DNA from: Prolixibacteraceae bacterium
GTDB lineage: Bacteria > Bacteroidota > Bacteroidia > Bacteroidales > Prolixibacteraceae
Assembly (NCBI GenBank): GCA_021740385.1
Contig: JAIOZY010000041.1
Span: 1-51,803, forward strand
Direction: 5' to 3'
DNA: 51,803 nucleotides
A program made the translations under genes and the position numbers. Below, in pieces: positions 24,894-34,900 of this stretch; positions within the stretch are counted from its first letter, which is position 1, and each line of letters starts with the position of its first letter. The notes beneath the pieces are model-generated. The model was not told the DNA's origin. It searched no databases and was given only the letters and a program-made list of their open reading frames with translations.

Positions 24894-26405
24894 CTATGCT
24901 TTCAAACTGCCGTTAAGCATGTAATAAATTTCGTTCCAACGTAACTCTTTTTTGAATTCGGCAACATTGGTTTTTTTATCAATAACCACGTATTCAATAT
25001 CGGCCATTTCGGCAAAATTTTCAATATATTCCGGCGTAAGGGCCAGTGTAAATACCGAATGATGTGTTCCACCTGCATAAATCCATGCTGCCGCGCCATC
25101 AGCCAAATCGGGATGGGTTTTCCAGAATGCTGAAGCTACGGGCAGTTTTGGCAAACCGGCCAGTGGCTCAACCACATCGAGGGTATTCACAATTATCCTG
25201 AAACGGTTGCCCATATCAATAAGGGTTACATTCATGGCATCGCCGGTTGCGCTTTCGAATACCAGCCGTGCAGGGGCATCTTTGCCGCCAATACCCAGCG
25301 GGTGTACTTCGAGGCGTGGTTTTTTAGCAGCAATAGAAGGACATATTTCGAGCATGTGTGCTCCCAGTACGCCTTCGTTGGCCGGATCGAGGTGGTAGGT
25401 GTAATCTTCCATAAAACTGCTGCCGCCCTTCATCCCTTCCGACATTTTTTTAACAATGCGCAACATGGCGGCTTGTTTCCAGTCGCCTTCGGCGCCAAAA
25501 CCGTAACCGGCAGCCATAAGCCGCTGTGATGCGAGTCCCGGCAACTGATCTAACCCGGTAAGGTTTTCAAAGTTGCTTGTAAAAGCGCCAAAACCACCTT
25601 CTTCAAGAAAGCGTTTCAGGGCAATTTCGTACCGGGCCTGAATAAGTACATTTTCGTGGTATTCGCCACCCTGCTTGCAATTTTCGGCAACATTATACAA
25701 TTTCTCATATTCATCGTACAAAGCAGCGACTTCCAAATCGGTTACTTTATCAACATATTCAACCAAATCGCCAACGCCGTAGGCCGAAATTTGCCAGCCA
25801 AATTTGATTTGTGCTTCAACTTTATCGCCTTCGGTTACTGCAACCTCGCGCATATTGTCGCCAAAACGGGCAATTTTCAGTCCTTGCGATTCGTCCCATC
25901 CAATGGTAGTATGGCACCACATTGCCAGTTGATCCTGTACCTTTTCTTCTTTCCAATGGCCAACAACAACTTTGCGGTTTTTTCGCATCCGTGTATTTAT
26001 GAACCCAAATTCACGGTCGCCGTGGGCGCTTTGGTGCAGGTTCATGTAATCCATATCGATTTCGCTCCAGGGCAGGTCACGGTTAAATTGGGTGTGCAGG
26101 TGCATGCAAGGTTTTTGCAGTGCTTTCAAACCCGCAATCCACATTTTTGCCGGGGAAAAAGTATGCATCCAGGTAATAACGCCAATGCACCCTGCATCGG
26201 AATTAGCTTTTATACACACATCGAGTATTTCATCGGGTGTTTTCACAACCGGTTTAAAAACCACTTCAACCGGCAATTTACCTGTATTATTCAACCCATC
26301 AACAATAGCCGACGAATCGTCATCAACTTGTTTCAGGGTTTCGGGGCCATACAAATGCTGGCTTCCCGTAATAAACCAAACTGTTTTCTTTTGTAAACTA
26401 TTCAT
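24894..26405 (-). CDS. araA: L-arabinose isomerase
   Basis: A 503-residue Mn-dependent isomerase converting L-arabinose to L-ribulose, the first cytoplasmic step. It has the full family length and the metal/active-site residues at the same positions as E. coli AraA: Glu306 (GFGAEGDWK), Glu333 (FMEDYTYH), His350 (LGAHMLE) and a late His pair at 448-449 (GGTHHSVF). The start MNSLQKKTVWFITGSQHLYG fits the family. It lies 110 bp downstream of the symporter across a hairpin-rich gap and directly upstream of araD. Confidence 0.97.
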   Translation of the reverse strand: MNSLQKKTVWFITGSQHLYGPETLKQVDDDSSAIVDGLNNTGKLPVEVVFKPVVKTPDEILDVCIKANSDAGCIGVITWMHTFSPAKMWIAGLKALQKPCMHLHTQFNRDLPWSEIDMDYMNLHQSAHGDREFGFINTRMRKNRKVVVGHWKEEKVQDQLAMWCHTTIGWDESQGLKIARFGDNMREVAVTEGDKVEAQIKFGWQISAYGVGDLVEYVDKVTDLEVAALYDEYEKLYNVAENCKQGGEYHENVLIQARYEIALKRFLEEGGFGAFTSNFENLTGLDQLPGLASQRLMAAGYGFGAEGDWKQAAMLRIVKKMSEGMKGGSSFMEDYTYHLDPANEGVLGAHMLEICPSIAAKKPRLEVHPLGIGGKDAPARLVFESATGDAMNVTLIDMGNRFRIIVNTLDVVEPLAGLPKLPVASAFWKTHPDLADGAAAWIYAGGTHHSVFTLALTPEYIENFAEMADIEYVVIDKKTNVAEFKKELRWNEIYYMLNGSLKA

Positions 26406-26437
26406 ATCCTCAAAATTTTTCTTTACTATTTAAAATT

Positions 26438-26505
26438 GGGCTAACGCCCTATATATTTTCTATTTTTTTACCCCGGCATAAATGCCGGGCAACTCAGCAA
26501 CTGAG
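26438..26505. promoter_or_regulatory. Cluster of three hairpins between symporter and araA
   Basis: Three perfect short inverted repeats in 68 bp: GGGC/GCCC around TAAC (26438-26449), CCCGGCAT/ATGCCGGG around AA (26472-26489), and CTCAG/CTGAG around CAA (26493-26505). None is followed by a T-run on the transcribed minus strand, so a simple terminator is unlikely. They could stabilise or process the message between symporter and araA, or be dispersed palindromes. Confidence 0.5.
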
Positions 26506-26515
26506 CTTATTGAAA

Positions 26516-28234
26516 TTACCAGAAATAAATGTAGAACGCTACGGTTATGGCCAGAATAATGACTGTATGTATCACATCCCATTTGTTCCAACTTGCCCGG
26601 CTTTGGGCTTTTTGTAACGGGTTAATGGACCTGTACGTTAATCCCTGTATTTGCTCAGCGGAGGCAGATTTCGTAAAGCGGCTTACGATAATAATAACAA
26701 GGATGCTCACAACAAGCATTCCACCGCTAAAGAACAACCAGTTTACATCGTAAAAGACTGTATAAAACGGATTATTAACTCCCATTTCGGCAGCCCACAC
26801 GTCAACATCGGCATAGCCATCGGCCTTTGCCAGCGAGCTGTACAATACTTTTGCTCCAAGCCTTACAATACCAATAACAAATCCGGTAATAATTCCCCAC
26901 ATGCCACCTTTAGGTGTTGGCCTGGCAGAAACAATGCCCAGGAGGAAGGCCGCAGCAATACCGGGTGACAATACCGACTGCACATCCTGCAAATAGGCAT
27001 ACAATACTTTACCAATATTGCGCATTACCGGAATCCATAAAATACCGAGCAATACAACCACAACAGTGGCTATACGCCCAACCTTAAGGAGTGTCCGCTC
27101 GGTAGCGTCGGGTTTAAACTTTTTATAGAAATCGATGGTAAACAACATGGAAGATGAGTTAAAAAGCGAAGCCAGCGAACTCATCAGCGCTGCCAGAATT
27201 CCGCAAACGACCAACCCTTTCACACCTGCGGGCAACAATTTGGCAACCAGTGTTGGAAAAGCGGCATCGGCCGAGGTAAGTGAAAAAACTTCACCATTAA
27301 TTACAACGCCTTTTTGTGCCATGGCAAAAGCGATCATGCCCGGAATTAAGAAAAGGAATACAGGGGTTAACTTCAGGTATGCCCCGAATATGGTACCACG
27401 GCGTGCTTCCTTTTCGTTTTTACCTGAAAGCACACGTTGTACAATAAACTGGTCGGTACACCAATACCAGAACCCGATAATTGAAGAACCGATCAATACA
27501 CCGAGCCACGGGAAATCGGCATCGCGGTTACTTCGGATAAGGTTGACCATCGAATCGCCGTAATCGTTTACTTCAACGGCACTGGTAATTCTCAAAACTT
27601 CGTCCCAGCCTCCAACAGCACGCAACCCGAGTACCAGTATAATTATTGAACCAAGCAGCAAAATTGGTGTTTGTAAAACCGATGTATACAACACCGATTT
27701 CATCCCTCCAATAACGGTATACAATGCGGTAACCAACACCAGCCCGATGGCCGATATCCAGAAAAAGTCGATTCCCCAAAGCGTATCAATGCCAAAAACC
27801 TCCTTAAACACGATACCGCCGGCATACACCGTTACAGCTACCTTGGTTAAAACATAACTTACAAGTGATATTAACGAAAGAATGGTTCTCGATTGAGGAT
27901 TGTACCTTTTTTCGAGAAATTCGGGCATGGTATAAACCATACTACGGGAGTAAAACGGAACAAACACCCAGCCGAGGATTAAAATCATCCACCCCTGAAT
28001 TTCCCAGTGTGCCATTGCCATACCACTCGAAGCGCCTGCGCCGGCAAGGCCAATTAAGTGTTCGGAACCAATGTTTGAAGCGAAAATGGATGCACCAATA
28101 GCAATCCATGTGGCATCACGCCCGGCCAAAAAATAATCGCCAGAACTTTTTTGTTTTTGTCGGAACACCCATACAATGATACCAACAAGGGCAAGGAAAA
28201 ATATTCCTATCACAATCCAATCAAGAAGAGCCAT
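26516..28234 (-). CDS. Sodium:solute symporter (SSS family), probable L-arabinose importer
   Basis: A 572-residue inner-membrane protein with about 14 hydrophobic helices, starting with a periplasmic N-terminus and DWIVIGIFFLALVGIIVWV. The SSS signatures are present: GDYFLAGRDATWIAIGASIFASNIGSEHLIGLAG (first helices, Na/sugar site), TALYTVIGGMKSVLYTSVLQ, and SSLASLFNSSSMLFTIDFY (the Na2-site helix). It is more like SGLT-type sugar cotransporters than proline or pantothenate carriers. Located between the regulator and araA in one operon, so L-arabinose is the expected substrate; this is inference. Confidence 0.88.
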   Translation of the reverse strand: MALLDWIVIGIFFLALVGIIVWVFRQKQKSSGDYFLAGRDATWIAIGASIFASNIGSEHLIGLAGAGASSGMAMAHWEIQGWMILILGWVFVPFYSRSMVYTMPEFLEKRYNPQSRTILSLISLVSYVLTKVAVTVYAGGIVFKEVFGIDTLWGIDFFWISAIGLVLVTALYTVIGGMKSVLYTSVLQTPILLLGSIIILVLGLRAVGGWDEVLRITSAVEVNDYGDSMVNLIRSNRDADFPWLGVLIGSSIIGFWYWCTDQFIVQRVLSGKNEKEARRGTIFGAYLKLTPVFLFLIPGMIAFAMAQKGVVINGEVFSLTSADAAFPTLVAKLLPAGVKGLVVCGILAALMSSLASLFNSSSMLFTIDFYKKFKPDATERTLLKVGRIATVVVVLLGILWIPVMRNIGKVLYAYLQDVQSVLSPGIAAAFLLGIVSARPTPKGGMWGIITGFVIGIVRLGAKVLYSSLAKADGYADVDVWAAEMGVNNPFYTVFYDVNWLFFSGGMLVVSILVIIIVSRFTKSASAEQIQGLTYRSINPLQKAQSRASWNKWDVIHTVIILAITVAFYIYFW

Positions 28235-28297
28235 AATTGTTTTTTTAAGGTTTAACTGATTTTATTAAATGTCAATTTTACACTTTTATGATGTTAT

Positions 28298-28990
28298 TTA
28301 AATACCGGTCAGGTCAAACGAGAAACCGTTACCGGAAAGGATTTCATATTTTTCTTTATTAAATGCATACAGGTACGCCCCTTTCTTCGAGCTGTTCATG
28401 TCTTTGTAAGGCAGCCTGTCGAGCAGGTTCATCGACATGATTTTGCGGCGGAAGTTCCCGGGGTCGAGTTTGCACTGATAGATGGCTTCGTAAAGGTTCC
28501 GCAACTGTGTAATGGTAAATTTTTCGGGAAGCAGTTCAAAACCGATCGGTTCGCTTTTAGCTTTTCGTTTTAAGCGCCGCAGGGCTTTTTCGACCATTTC
28601 GTTGTGGTCGAAGATCAATTCAGGCAACTCATCAATTGAAAACCATTCAACCCCATGTTTTTTAAGCATTGCCGGATCATACTCCTCCAGGTTTATCAGC
28701 GAATAATAGGCTGTACTTATAACACGGTCGGCTACATCGCGGCCTATTTCTGAAAAGGTGCTCAATTGCTCCATGTAAATGTTACGCAAACCTGTAATGC
28801 GGGCCAACACCCTGTAAGCAGCCATATCGAGGGTTTCTTTTTTTGAAAGGAAGCCCCCCATTAATGACCATTTCCCTTTTTCAGGTTCAAAGTCACGTTT
28901 ATACAGCAATAATTTTAAAACGCCTTCACTATAGCCAAATATCACACAATCGACGGCAATTAAAAAACGATCTTTGCTTGAGTAGGTCAT
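28298..28990 (-). CDS. araR: Nudix-domain transcriptional regulator of arabinose use (AraR type)
   Basis: A 230-residue NrtR-like regulator: an N-terminal Nudix-related domain (about 5-135) and a C-terminal winged helix (about 145-225, FTITQLRNLYEAIYQ...NFRRKIMSMNLLDRL). The Nudix box is degenerate. The G and first E are kept (G46, E52), but the REuxEE catalytic run at 60-65 reads RVLARI, so hydrolysis is not expected and the domain should be a ligand sensor. Bacteroides AraR, which binds L-arabinose and represses ara genes, belongs to this family. It is the first gene of the ara operon, 63 bp before the symporter. Confidence 0.88.
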   Translation of the reverse strand: MTYSSKDRFLIAVDCVIFGYSEGVLKLLLYKRDFEPEKGKWSLMGGFLSKKETLDMAAYRVLARITGLRNIYMEQLSTFSEIGRDVADRVISTAYYSLINLEEYDPAMLKKHGVEWFSIDELPELIFDHNEMVEKALRRLKRKAKSEPIGFELLPEKFTITQLRNLYEAIYQCKLDPGNFRRKIMSMNLLDRLPYKDMNSSKKGAYLYAFNKEKYEILSGNGFSFDLTGI

Positions 28991-29009
28991 TTGATTTATT
29001 TTTCGGGAT

Positions 29010-29040
29010 CAAAAGTCGGAATTACTTTTATTATTTCAAA
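29010..29040 (-). promoter_or_regulatory. Promoter of araR and the ara operon
   Basis: On the minus strand TTTG, exactly 19 bp, then GACTTTTG (one mismatch to TAnnTTTG), 19 bp before the araR ATG. Transcription would start near 29003 with a short leader. Confidence 0.6.
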
Positions 29041-29130
29041 GCAAAAAAGATTAAAAAACACCCCTTCACAACAAAAAAAGGGTTCTACTACCATTTTAGG
29101 GGAAGAAATTTATAATGTTATATATAGTTA

Positions 29131-29240
29131 ATTTTCAAAGATTGAAAAGATTGATTGCCTACGGCAGATTGAAAAAGATTGAATTTTATACTCTTAGAAT
29201 TAAATCAATCCATTCAATCTACATCAATCTGGTTATATTA
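29131..29240. repeat. Degenerate GATTGAA repeats between lipid kinase and araR
   Basis: Multiple GATTGAA/AGATTGA units flank TTGCCTACGGCAG (a TGCC/GGCA mini-hairpin with loop TAC), followed by inverted copies (AATCAATC, CAATCTACATCAATCT). The same GATTGAA motif occurs in the araD-araB gap. No gene is supported in 28991-29302 apart from the promoter. Confidence 0.55.
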
Positions 29241-29302
29241 ACTAACCTTTATATCTTTTCTTCCCACTATGAGTGCAGTTGTACTAAAAAAAATTAATCT
29301 TC

Positions 29303-30190
29303 TTAAACCAAAACATCTACTTTGCCCTTTAGCACTTTCACTTTAACCGGCGTACATCCAATTATTTCTCCATCAATATTTAAGAAATGGTCTTCAATGG
29401 GTTCAATTGAGAATTGTTTTACCTGATGGTATCCTACTGCGGGATTTCCAATATGACGGCCTTTGAATAGTTTGGTAAAAAGATAAAGTAAGATAAAACG
29501 GCTTGCTTTCCGGAGAACGATCAAGTCGATAAGCCCATCGTTTGTTTGTGCAAGGGGTGCCATTTTCATGCCATTGCCGGTATAAATGGTGTTACAACCT
29601 AAAATGAAGCCATAATCGCCGGCAATATTTTGTTTGTCCATTTTCACTTTTGCCAACCGGGGTTTGTTTCGAAGCACTTCGATAAGTGAAGCGATGTTAT
29701 AACACTGCCCTCCCATCCATTTAAGTTTATTGGCAGTAAATAGAATGTCGGTAGGCAATCCCCACCCCACAATATTGAATCCATAAATAATTTCGCCATT
29801 TGCATCAACACGCGCAATATCAACAGGCCGAAGCCTGCCGGTAAGAATCCGGCGGGCAGCAACCTCTGGGTCGAGCGCGTTAACATCGTGCATGAAAGAA
29901 TTACCCGTGCCCCCCGGCAAAATACCTACCGGCAGCTTCTTCTTATCTTCCCTTTTAAGCATCCCATTCACAACTTCATGCATGGTACCGTCGCCACCAA
30001 TAATGCACAAAGCGTCGTACCCCTCATAAGGCAGTGTTTGGGCCAGTTCCCGGGCATGGCCCTGATATTTGGTTTCCAAAATGTCAAGGGTTATTCCCCC
30101 ACCCTCAAAAATTGGCAAAACCCTTTCCAGAATGGAAATACTTTTCCGGTTGCCACTAAAGGGATTATAAATCAGGTATATTTTTTCCAT
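29303..30190 (-). CDS. Diacylglycerol kinase-family lipid kinase (YegS/DagK type)
   Basis: A 295-residue soluble or membrane-associated kinase that phosphorylates a lipid hydroxyl with ATP. Signatures: nucleotide-binding IIGGDGTMHEVVNG (GGDGT at 65-69), PVGILPGGTGNSF (PGGTGN at 92-97), and the C-terminal FLNIDGEI motif with the catalytic acid region. It is monocistronic, between the SusD gene and araR on the same strand, and has no obvious link to arabinose use. The natural substrate (diacylglycerol or a sphingoid base, which Bacteroidota make) cannot be decided. Confidence 0.9.
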   Translation of the reverse strand: MEKIYLIYNPFSGNRKSISILERVLPIFEGGGITLDILETKYQGHARELAQTLPYEGYDALCIIGGDGTMHEVVNGMLKREDKKKLPVGILPGGTGNSFMHDVNALDPEVAARRILTGRLRPVDIARVDANGEIIYGFNIVGWGLPTDILFTANKLKWMGGQCYNIASLIEVLRNKPRLAKVKMDKQNIAGDYGFILGCNTIYTGNGMKMAPLAQTNDGLIDLIVLRKASRFILLYLFTKLFKGRHIGNPAVGYHQVKQFSIEPIEDHFLNIDGEIIGCTPVKVKVLKGKVDVLV

Positions 30191-30257
30191 AAAAAGATAT
30201 TTTTAATAAGCATTTATTTGCTAAACAACTGACTATATGAATCTTCGATATTCCATC

Positions 30258-30336
30258 TGTAAAACTTTGGTTATAATATTAGAACCGCAATTTCAGTATA
30301 AATTTACTTTTTTCCTTAAACTTTTGGTTATAATAG
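30258..30336. promoter_or_regulatory. Operator-like repeats upstream of the lipid kinase
   Basis: Two direct copies of AAACTTTGGTTATAATA-like sequence (30261-30278 and 30318-30335), 57 bp apart. The first extends into a near-perfect palindrome: GGTTATAATATTAGAACC (30269-30286, 16 of 18 positions symmetric). It lies upstream of the kinase gene and beyond the SusD terminator, so a repressor site for the kinase is plausible; the protein is unknown. Confidence 0.4.
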
Positions 30337-30370
30337 CAACCGAAAGCATATACTGCAAATTTTCAAAAAA

Positions 30371-30401
30371 AAAAGAGAGGCAACAAAAAAGCCTCTCTTT
30401 G
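30371..30401 (-). terminator. Terminator of the FAS1/SusCD operon
   Basis: On the minus strand AAAGAGAGGC, a 9-base loop, GCCTCTCTTT and a run of about ten T, 22 bp after the SusD stop. A very strong intrinsic terminator closing the six-gene operon. Confidence 0.9.
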
Positions 30402-30422
30402 TGTTTATAATCAACACGTTGT

Positions 30423-31931
30423 TTACTTTATAACGGGTAAATACCAGTTTTTTTCATTTTTTAGTTTTTCACGTATTTCGTTTGCTTTCGAAGTATCGGA
30501 AAACTTCGAAGCAACTTTATCGGCGAGGTAGCCATTCCAGTTACGCCGTTTTGCAATGCGTATCAGGTCGAACCACCGATGGCCTTCATACGCCTGTTCA
30601 AGCACTCGTTCGGTCATAATATAACCTTCAATAACCTCGGTTTTTTGTTGGTCGGTCAACCCTTCGGGCAAGGTACGTTCAGTAACATAAGCACGTCCCC
30701 TTATGCCCCGGTTTTGTGCCCAGTTTACATATTCAGCGGGTTTGTCTTTCTCTCCGTTAATTCCGTTATTTAAAAGAATCAGTGCCATGTTGTGCTGTCC
30801 CATTCGGTTCAGGGCTTCGGCAAGCAAAAGGTGCACACCGGCAGCACGTGATATGATAATATCGGAGCTGAATCCTTCTTCGCCCACATCGAGCGAATAT
30901 TTTTTGATATACATATCGGAACCCGAAAGCGTATCGATGGTTATGCCAATCCCTCTGTTTTCATCGCCCGGATAACCACGCAGTCCTTCTTGCGACTGGT
31001 ATGTGTCAATCATGTACTGCGATGGCTTAACCACCCAGGCATCCTGCATCCACAGGCGGAGGGGATTTGCCTGTCCTTCAGTGAGGCTATAGGGCATTGC
31101 CGAAATAACTTCCGTTTCGTTACTCCCGGCCGAAATGAAAATGTTAAACCACGAATCACGCGAAAAGGTACGGTCAACCTTATAAATACTGATGCTTGCA
31201 TAACTTTCACAAGCCAGCTTTAAATAGTGCGCTGCATTGGCATAATCATTTTTCTCAAGGTACAACTCACCCAATAATGCTTTATTATTTACATAGTATC
31301 CTATTCTAAGTTCACCCAACAATTCATCGGTATGAATATAAGGTTCAATCTGGTTGATTAATGTATCGATCAGGGCATCTTTCTGAAGGGTATTTTGCCC
31401 CAACTCATCGGGCATGGAAGTAAGATTACCGTCAACCCAAACTACTTCACCATAGAGGCGCGCCAACGTAAAGTATATCCACGAACGCATTCCGATGACA
31501 CCCCCCGTGATATATTTCAGGTAAAAATCATCAAAATTCGGGTCGTTTTCATACACTTTCGGAAGATTGACCAATACTTCATTGAGGTTAATAATGGATT
31601 TATAAAAATCGGAGCCATCAAGATACGGGTTGTCGGCAGAAAAGACATGCTGGTTAATTTCCTGTAAATAAATACTTGCATTGGGCGTAACATCCATCAA
31701 ATCGGAACGCAGCCCGTCAATCATGATCAGGTTTGGAATTACATTCTGCAAAGGAACAATGGCACCGTAAAGAGACATTTCCACATCAACCATCGACTGG
31801 TAATGTTTTTCAGGGTCGATCCGGTTCCCCGCCTGCTGGTCGAAAAAATCGTCACTGCACGAAATGGTAAAAGTTACCGTTACAAATAAAACGATAGCCC
31901 GCAATATTGTTTTTGTTTTCATTTTCTTCAT
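30423..31931 (-). CDS. SusD-like nutrient-binding lipoprotein (second pair)
   Basis: A 502-residue RagB/SusD-family lipoprotein (signal ending FTISC, Cys25 region) that caps the adjacent SusC channel at the cell surface. It shows tetratricopeptide-like helices and the conserved C-terminal segment (VLEQAYEGHRWFDLIRIAKRR, then NWYLPVI). It starts 8 bp after the SusC stop and is the last gene before the terminator. Ligand unknown. Confidence 0.92.
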   Translation of the reverse strand: MKKMKTKTILRAIVLFVTVTFTISCSDDFFDQQAGNRIDPEKHYQSMVDVEMSLYGAIVPLQNVIPNLIMIDGLRSDLMDVTPNASIYLQEINQHVFSADNPYLDGSDFYKSIINLNEVLVNLPKVYENDPNFDDFYLKYITGGVIGMRSWIYFTLARLYGEVVWVDGNLTSMPDELGQNTLQKDALIDTLINQIEPYIHTDELLGELRIGYYVNNKALLGELYLEKNDYANAAHYLKLACESYASISIYKVDRTFSRDSWFNIFISAGSNETEVISAMPYSLTEGQANPLRLWMQDAWVVKPSQYMIDTYQSQEGLRGYPGDENRGIGITIDTLSGSDMYIKKYSLDVGEEGFSSDIIISRAAGVHLLLAEALNRMGQHNMALILLNNGINGEKDKPAEYVNWAQNRGIRGRAYVTERTLPEGLTDQQKTEVIEGYIMTERVLEQAYEGHRWFDLIRIAKRRNWNGYLADKVASKFSDTSKANEIREKLKNEKNWYLPVIK

Positions 31932-31939
31932 TTTTCAAA

Positions 31940-34900
31940 TTACAAGTCAAGTTTTAAGCCCAGTATTATGGAACGGGCCTGTGGCATCTGGCCGTAATCA
32001 ATCCCCATGTAAAACGGGTTGTTCATGTACATCGTTTCAGGATCGTACCCCGAATAGCTGGTTAAAGTAAAAAGGTTTGTTGCCGTCACATAAATGGCAA
32101 TGCCTTTATACCAACTGGTTTCTGGTAAGTGGTAAGCCAGTGTTAACTGGTTCAGTCTTAAATATGAACCGTCTTCAATCCACCGGTCGGAAAAAACGGT
32201 GTTGCCCGTTGGGTCGCCAAATGCAGCACGCGGCATGGAAGCGCCGGTATTATCGGAGCTCCAGCGGTCGAGTACCGTTGAAAGCTGGTTGGATAATCCG
32301 TCCATCGATTCAGCTTTATAACGTACATAATTATACACATCGTTTCCAACACTGTAGTTTAACGAAGCTTTCAGTTCAAATGCTTTGTAGCGCAGTGTTG
32401 TATATAAACCGCCAAAAAAATCGGGGTTCGGATCACCAATAATCGTCTTGTCTTCTTCGTTTATTATGTTATTGCCATCGCTGTCCCAAAATTTAATATC
32501 GCCTGCCTGCATGACAACACCTTTGGGGCCGGTAATTTTTGATGCTTCACCGTCCGACTGAAAAATACCTTCGGTTTTATAACCGTAAAAGGCATTCAAC
32601 GGGTTTCCTACCGATGTAATGTATTCAGCCCCCCCCTCAACGGGTGTGACGAGCTTGTCGATATCGTCGTTCAGAAAGCTGAGGGCAGATACACCCGAAA
32701 CCTGAGTGGCCATGTTTGCACTAATAACCCAAGAAAAAGGACCGGCAATCACTTTTTGATCTATTGAAAATTCAAGCCCGGAAATATCAAGTACACCCCC
32801 GTTATCGAAATACGATGTATACCCAAGCGAAGTGGGCAATTTTTGTTCAATAATCATGTTGTTCACACTCGACATGTAATAATCGACATGAATGCCCGTG
32901 GCCTGTTTAAAAAGCGAAATATCGATCCCCGCGTTAAGGGTCGATTTACGTTCCAATTCCAGGTCTTCGTTCGGTATAACCTCGCGAACAGGTACTCCAA
33001 TAGGCCCCAGCCGATCCTCTATGTAATAGAGTTTCGAAAAATCATACACGCTGCTGTACATGTTTCCGGTTTGCGACCACAATGCCCGCAGTTTCAAATC
33101 ATCGATCCACGATACCGACGAGAGGAATTTTTCTGACGAAGCCCTCCATGCAGCACTAACCGACGGGAAAAAATTATACCTGTTTTTGGTATTTACGGCC
33201 GAATTGGCATCGTACGACATGTTTACATTCACGTAATATTTATTCCTGAAATTGTAATTGGCATTTCCGAAATAGGAAATCCAGATCAACTCGCGGTTGT
33301 CGCCGGTTGACGTACGTAAAAAGTTATTGGTCGATCCCTGCCCGAGGTTTTTAAAATCATCGGAAGGGGTATTCAGGTCAAGGCCTTTATCGTATTTATA
33401 ACTGTTTGCCATGTAACGCATCCCGACTTTCGCGTCAACAATATGGCCTGTGTTGGTTTGGTTGGTGTAACCAACAACCGCATGGTTTTGTGTCGACCTG
33501 AATTCATTGATCAGGTCACCGGGCCTGTTTTGGGCCACACCAAACAATTTACCATCGGGCGTATCAAGGATTTCAATTCCAACGTCAACAATTCCTTTAT
33601 CGGGAATAAAAATGTTTTCCCGTGCGTTGTTAAAATTGATCCCTATAAGGTCGGAAAAATAGAGATGCTCGTTAAATTTGTAAATGGCCTTTACCGAACT
33701 CAGAAAATGGTAATTACGGCTTGTCCCGGTACCATTTAACACAATAGCCACAGGATTGCTGATATTGGCAAAACCAACATCGTCTAAATAAGGAAGCTGC
33801 TCGCCCGTAGCTTCATCGCGTGCATAGGGTGTCATAATCGGCGGGATAAGCAGCGATGATGTTAATGGGTTTTTATAAACGCTGTAACCCTGGTTTGGCA
33901 GGTAACTATCGGCCAGCGACAGTTTCGCGTTAGGGGTTAATGAAAATTTATTTGAAATATTGATTTTCCCGTTAATCCTGAGGTTAAAGCGTGAATAGCG
34001 CGTCTCTTCCGACATTCCCTGATGATCCATATATCCGGCTGAAATATTGTATGTAGCAATATCATCGCCCCCCTTCAGGAAGATGTGGTATTTTTGGAGC
34101 ACACCGGGCTTAAATACTTCATCCTGCCAACTGGTTGAATTATTGTACTTGTTATACCCGTCGGAACCTTCGCCACCGTTCAACCAGGGATAAAGATTAT
34201 TAACCTCTTCGTTTGAAAGCCCTTCTTCAGATAATCGTTTGCCGAGGTAATTGCGGTATTGGGAAGCATCGAGCACATTAAGCTTTTTGGGCATTAGCGC
34301 AATGCCTGCATATCCCGAGATGTCGATCACGGTACTTGCTTCGCTTTTCTGCTCGGTATTAATGAATATAACACCGTTTGAACCGGCTGCCCCCAAATAA
34401 GCTTCACCGTTTTTAATTACCGACAAATCGGCAATATCATCAATATCCATCACATCCATTGGGTTAATGGCAAAACCTTCCATTAAACTGTTGGTAGCGT
34501 AACCGTACTCGTGAATCATCCCATCGATAAACAACAACGGGTTACTCTTTCCGTACAGCGATGAGAAACCGCGCAGATTAAGCAGTGTTTTATGGCCGGG
34601 CATTCCCGAGTGCTCAACAATATTTAGCCCGGCAATTTTACCCTGCAGGGCCTGATCGTATGAGGTAGAACTGGTTTTATCAATCTCTTCGGAATAAATT
34701 GCAGTAAGCGGTTGTATTGCATCTTTAACCGGTGCAACCCCTAACGGGTTATTGTAGTCGTTGTCGAACGATCTGAATTCTGAAGGCACCATTGAGATAA
34801 CAATTGATTCGCGCCCGAGCAGAAACAATTTTCGTTTATTGTAGCCCGGCAGATCAAAAATTAACTCCGACTGTAAATCGGGCACCTTAATTGTGAATTC

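Noticed and set aside
26472-26489. Terminator separating symporter from araA
   Set aside because: The hairpin is strong but no T-run follows on the transcribed strand; the neighbouring T-run is on the wrong side.
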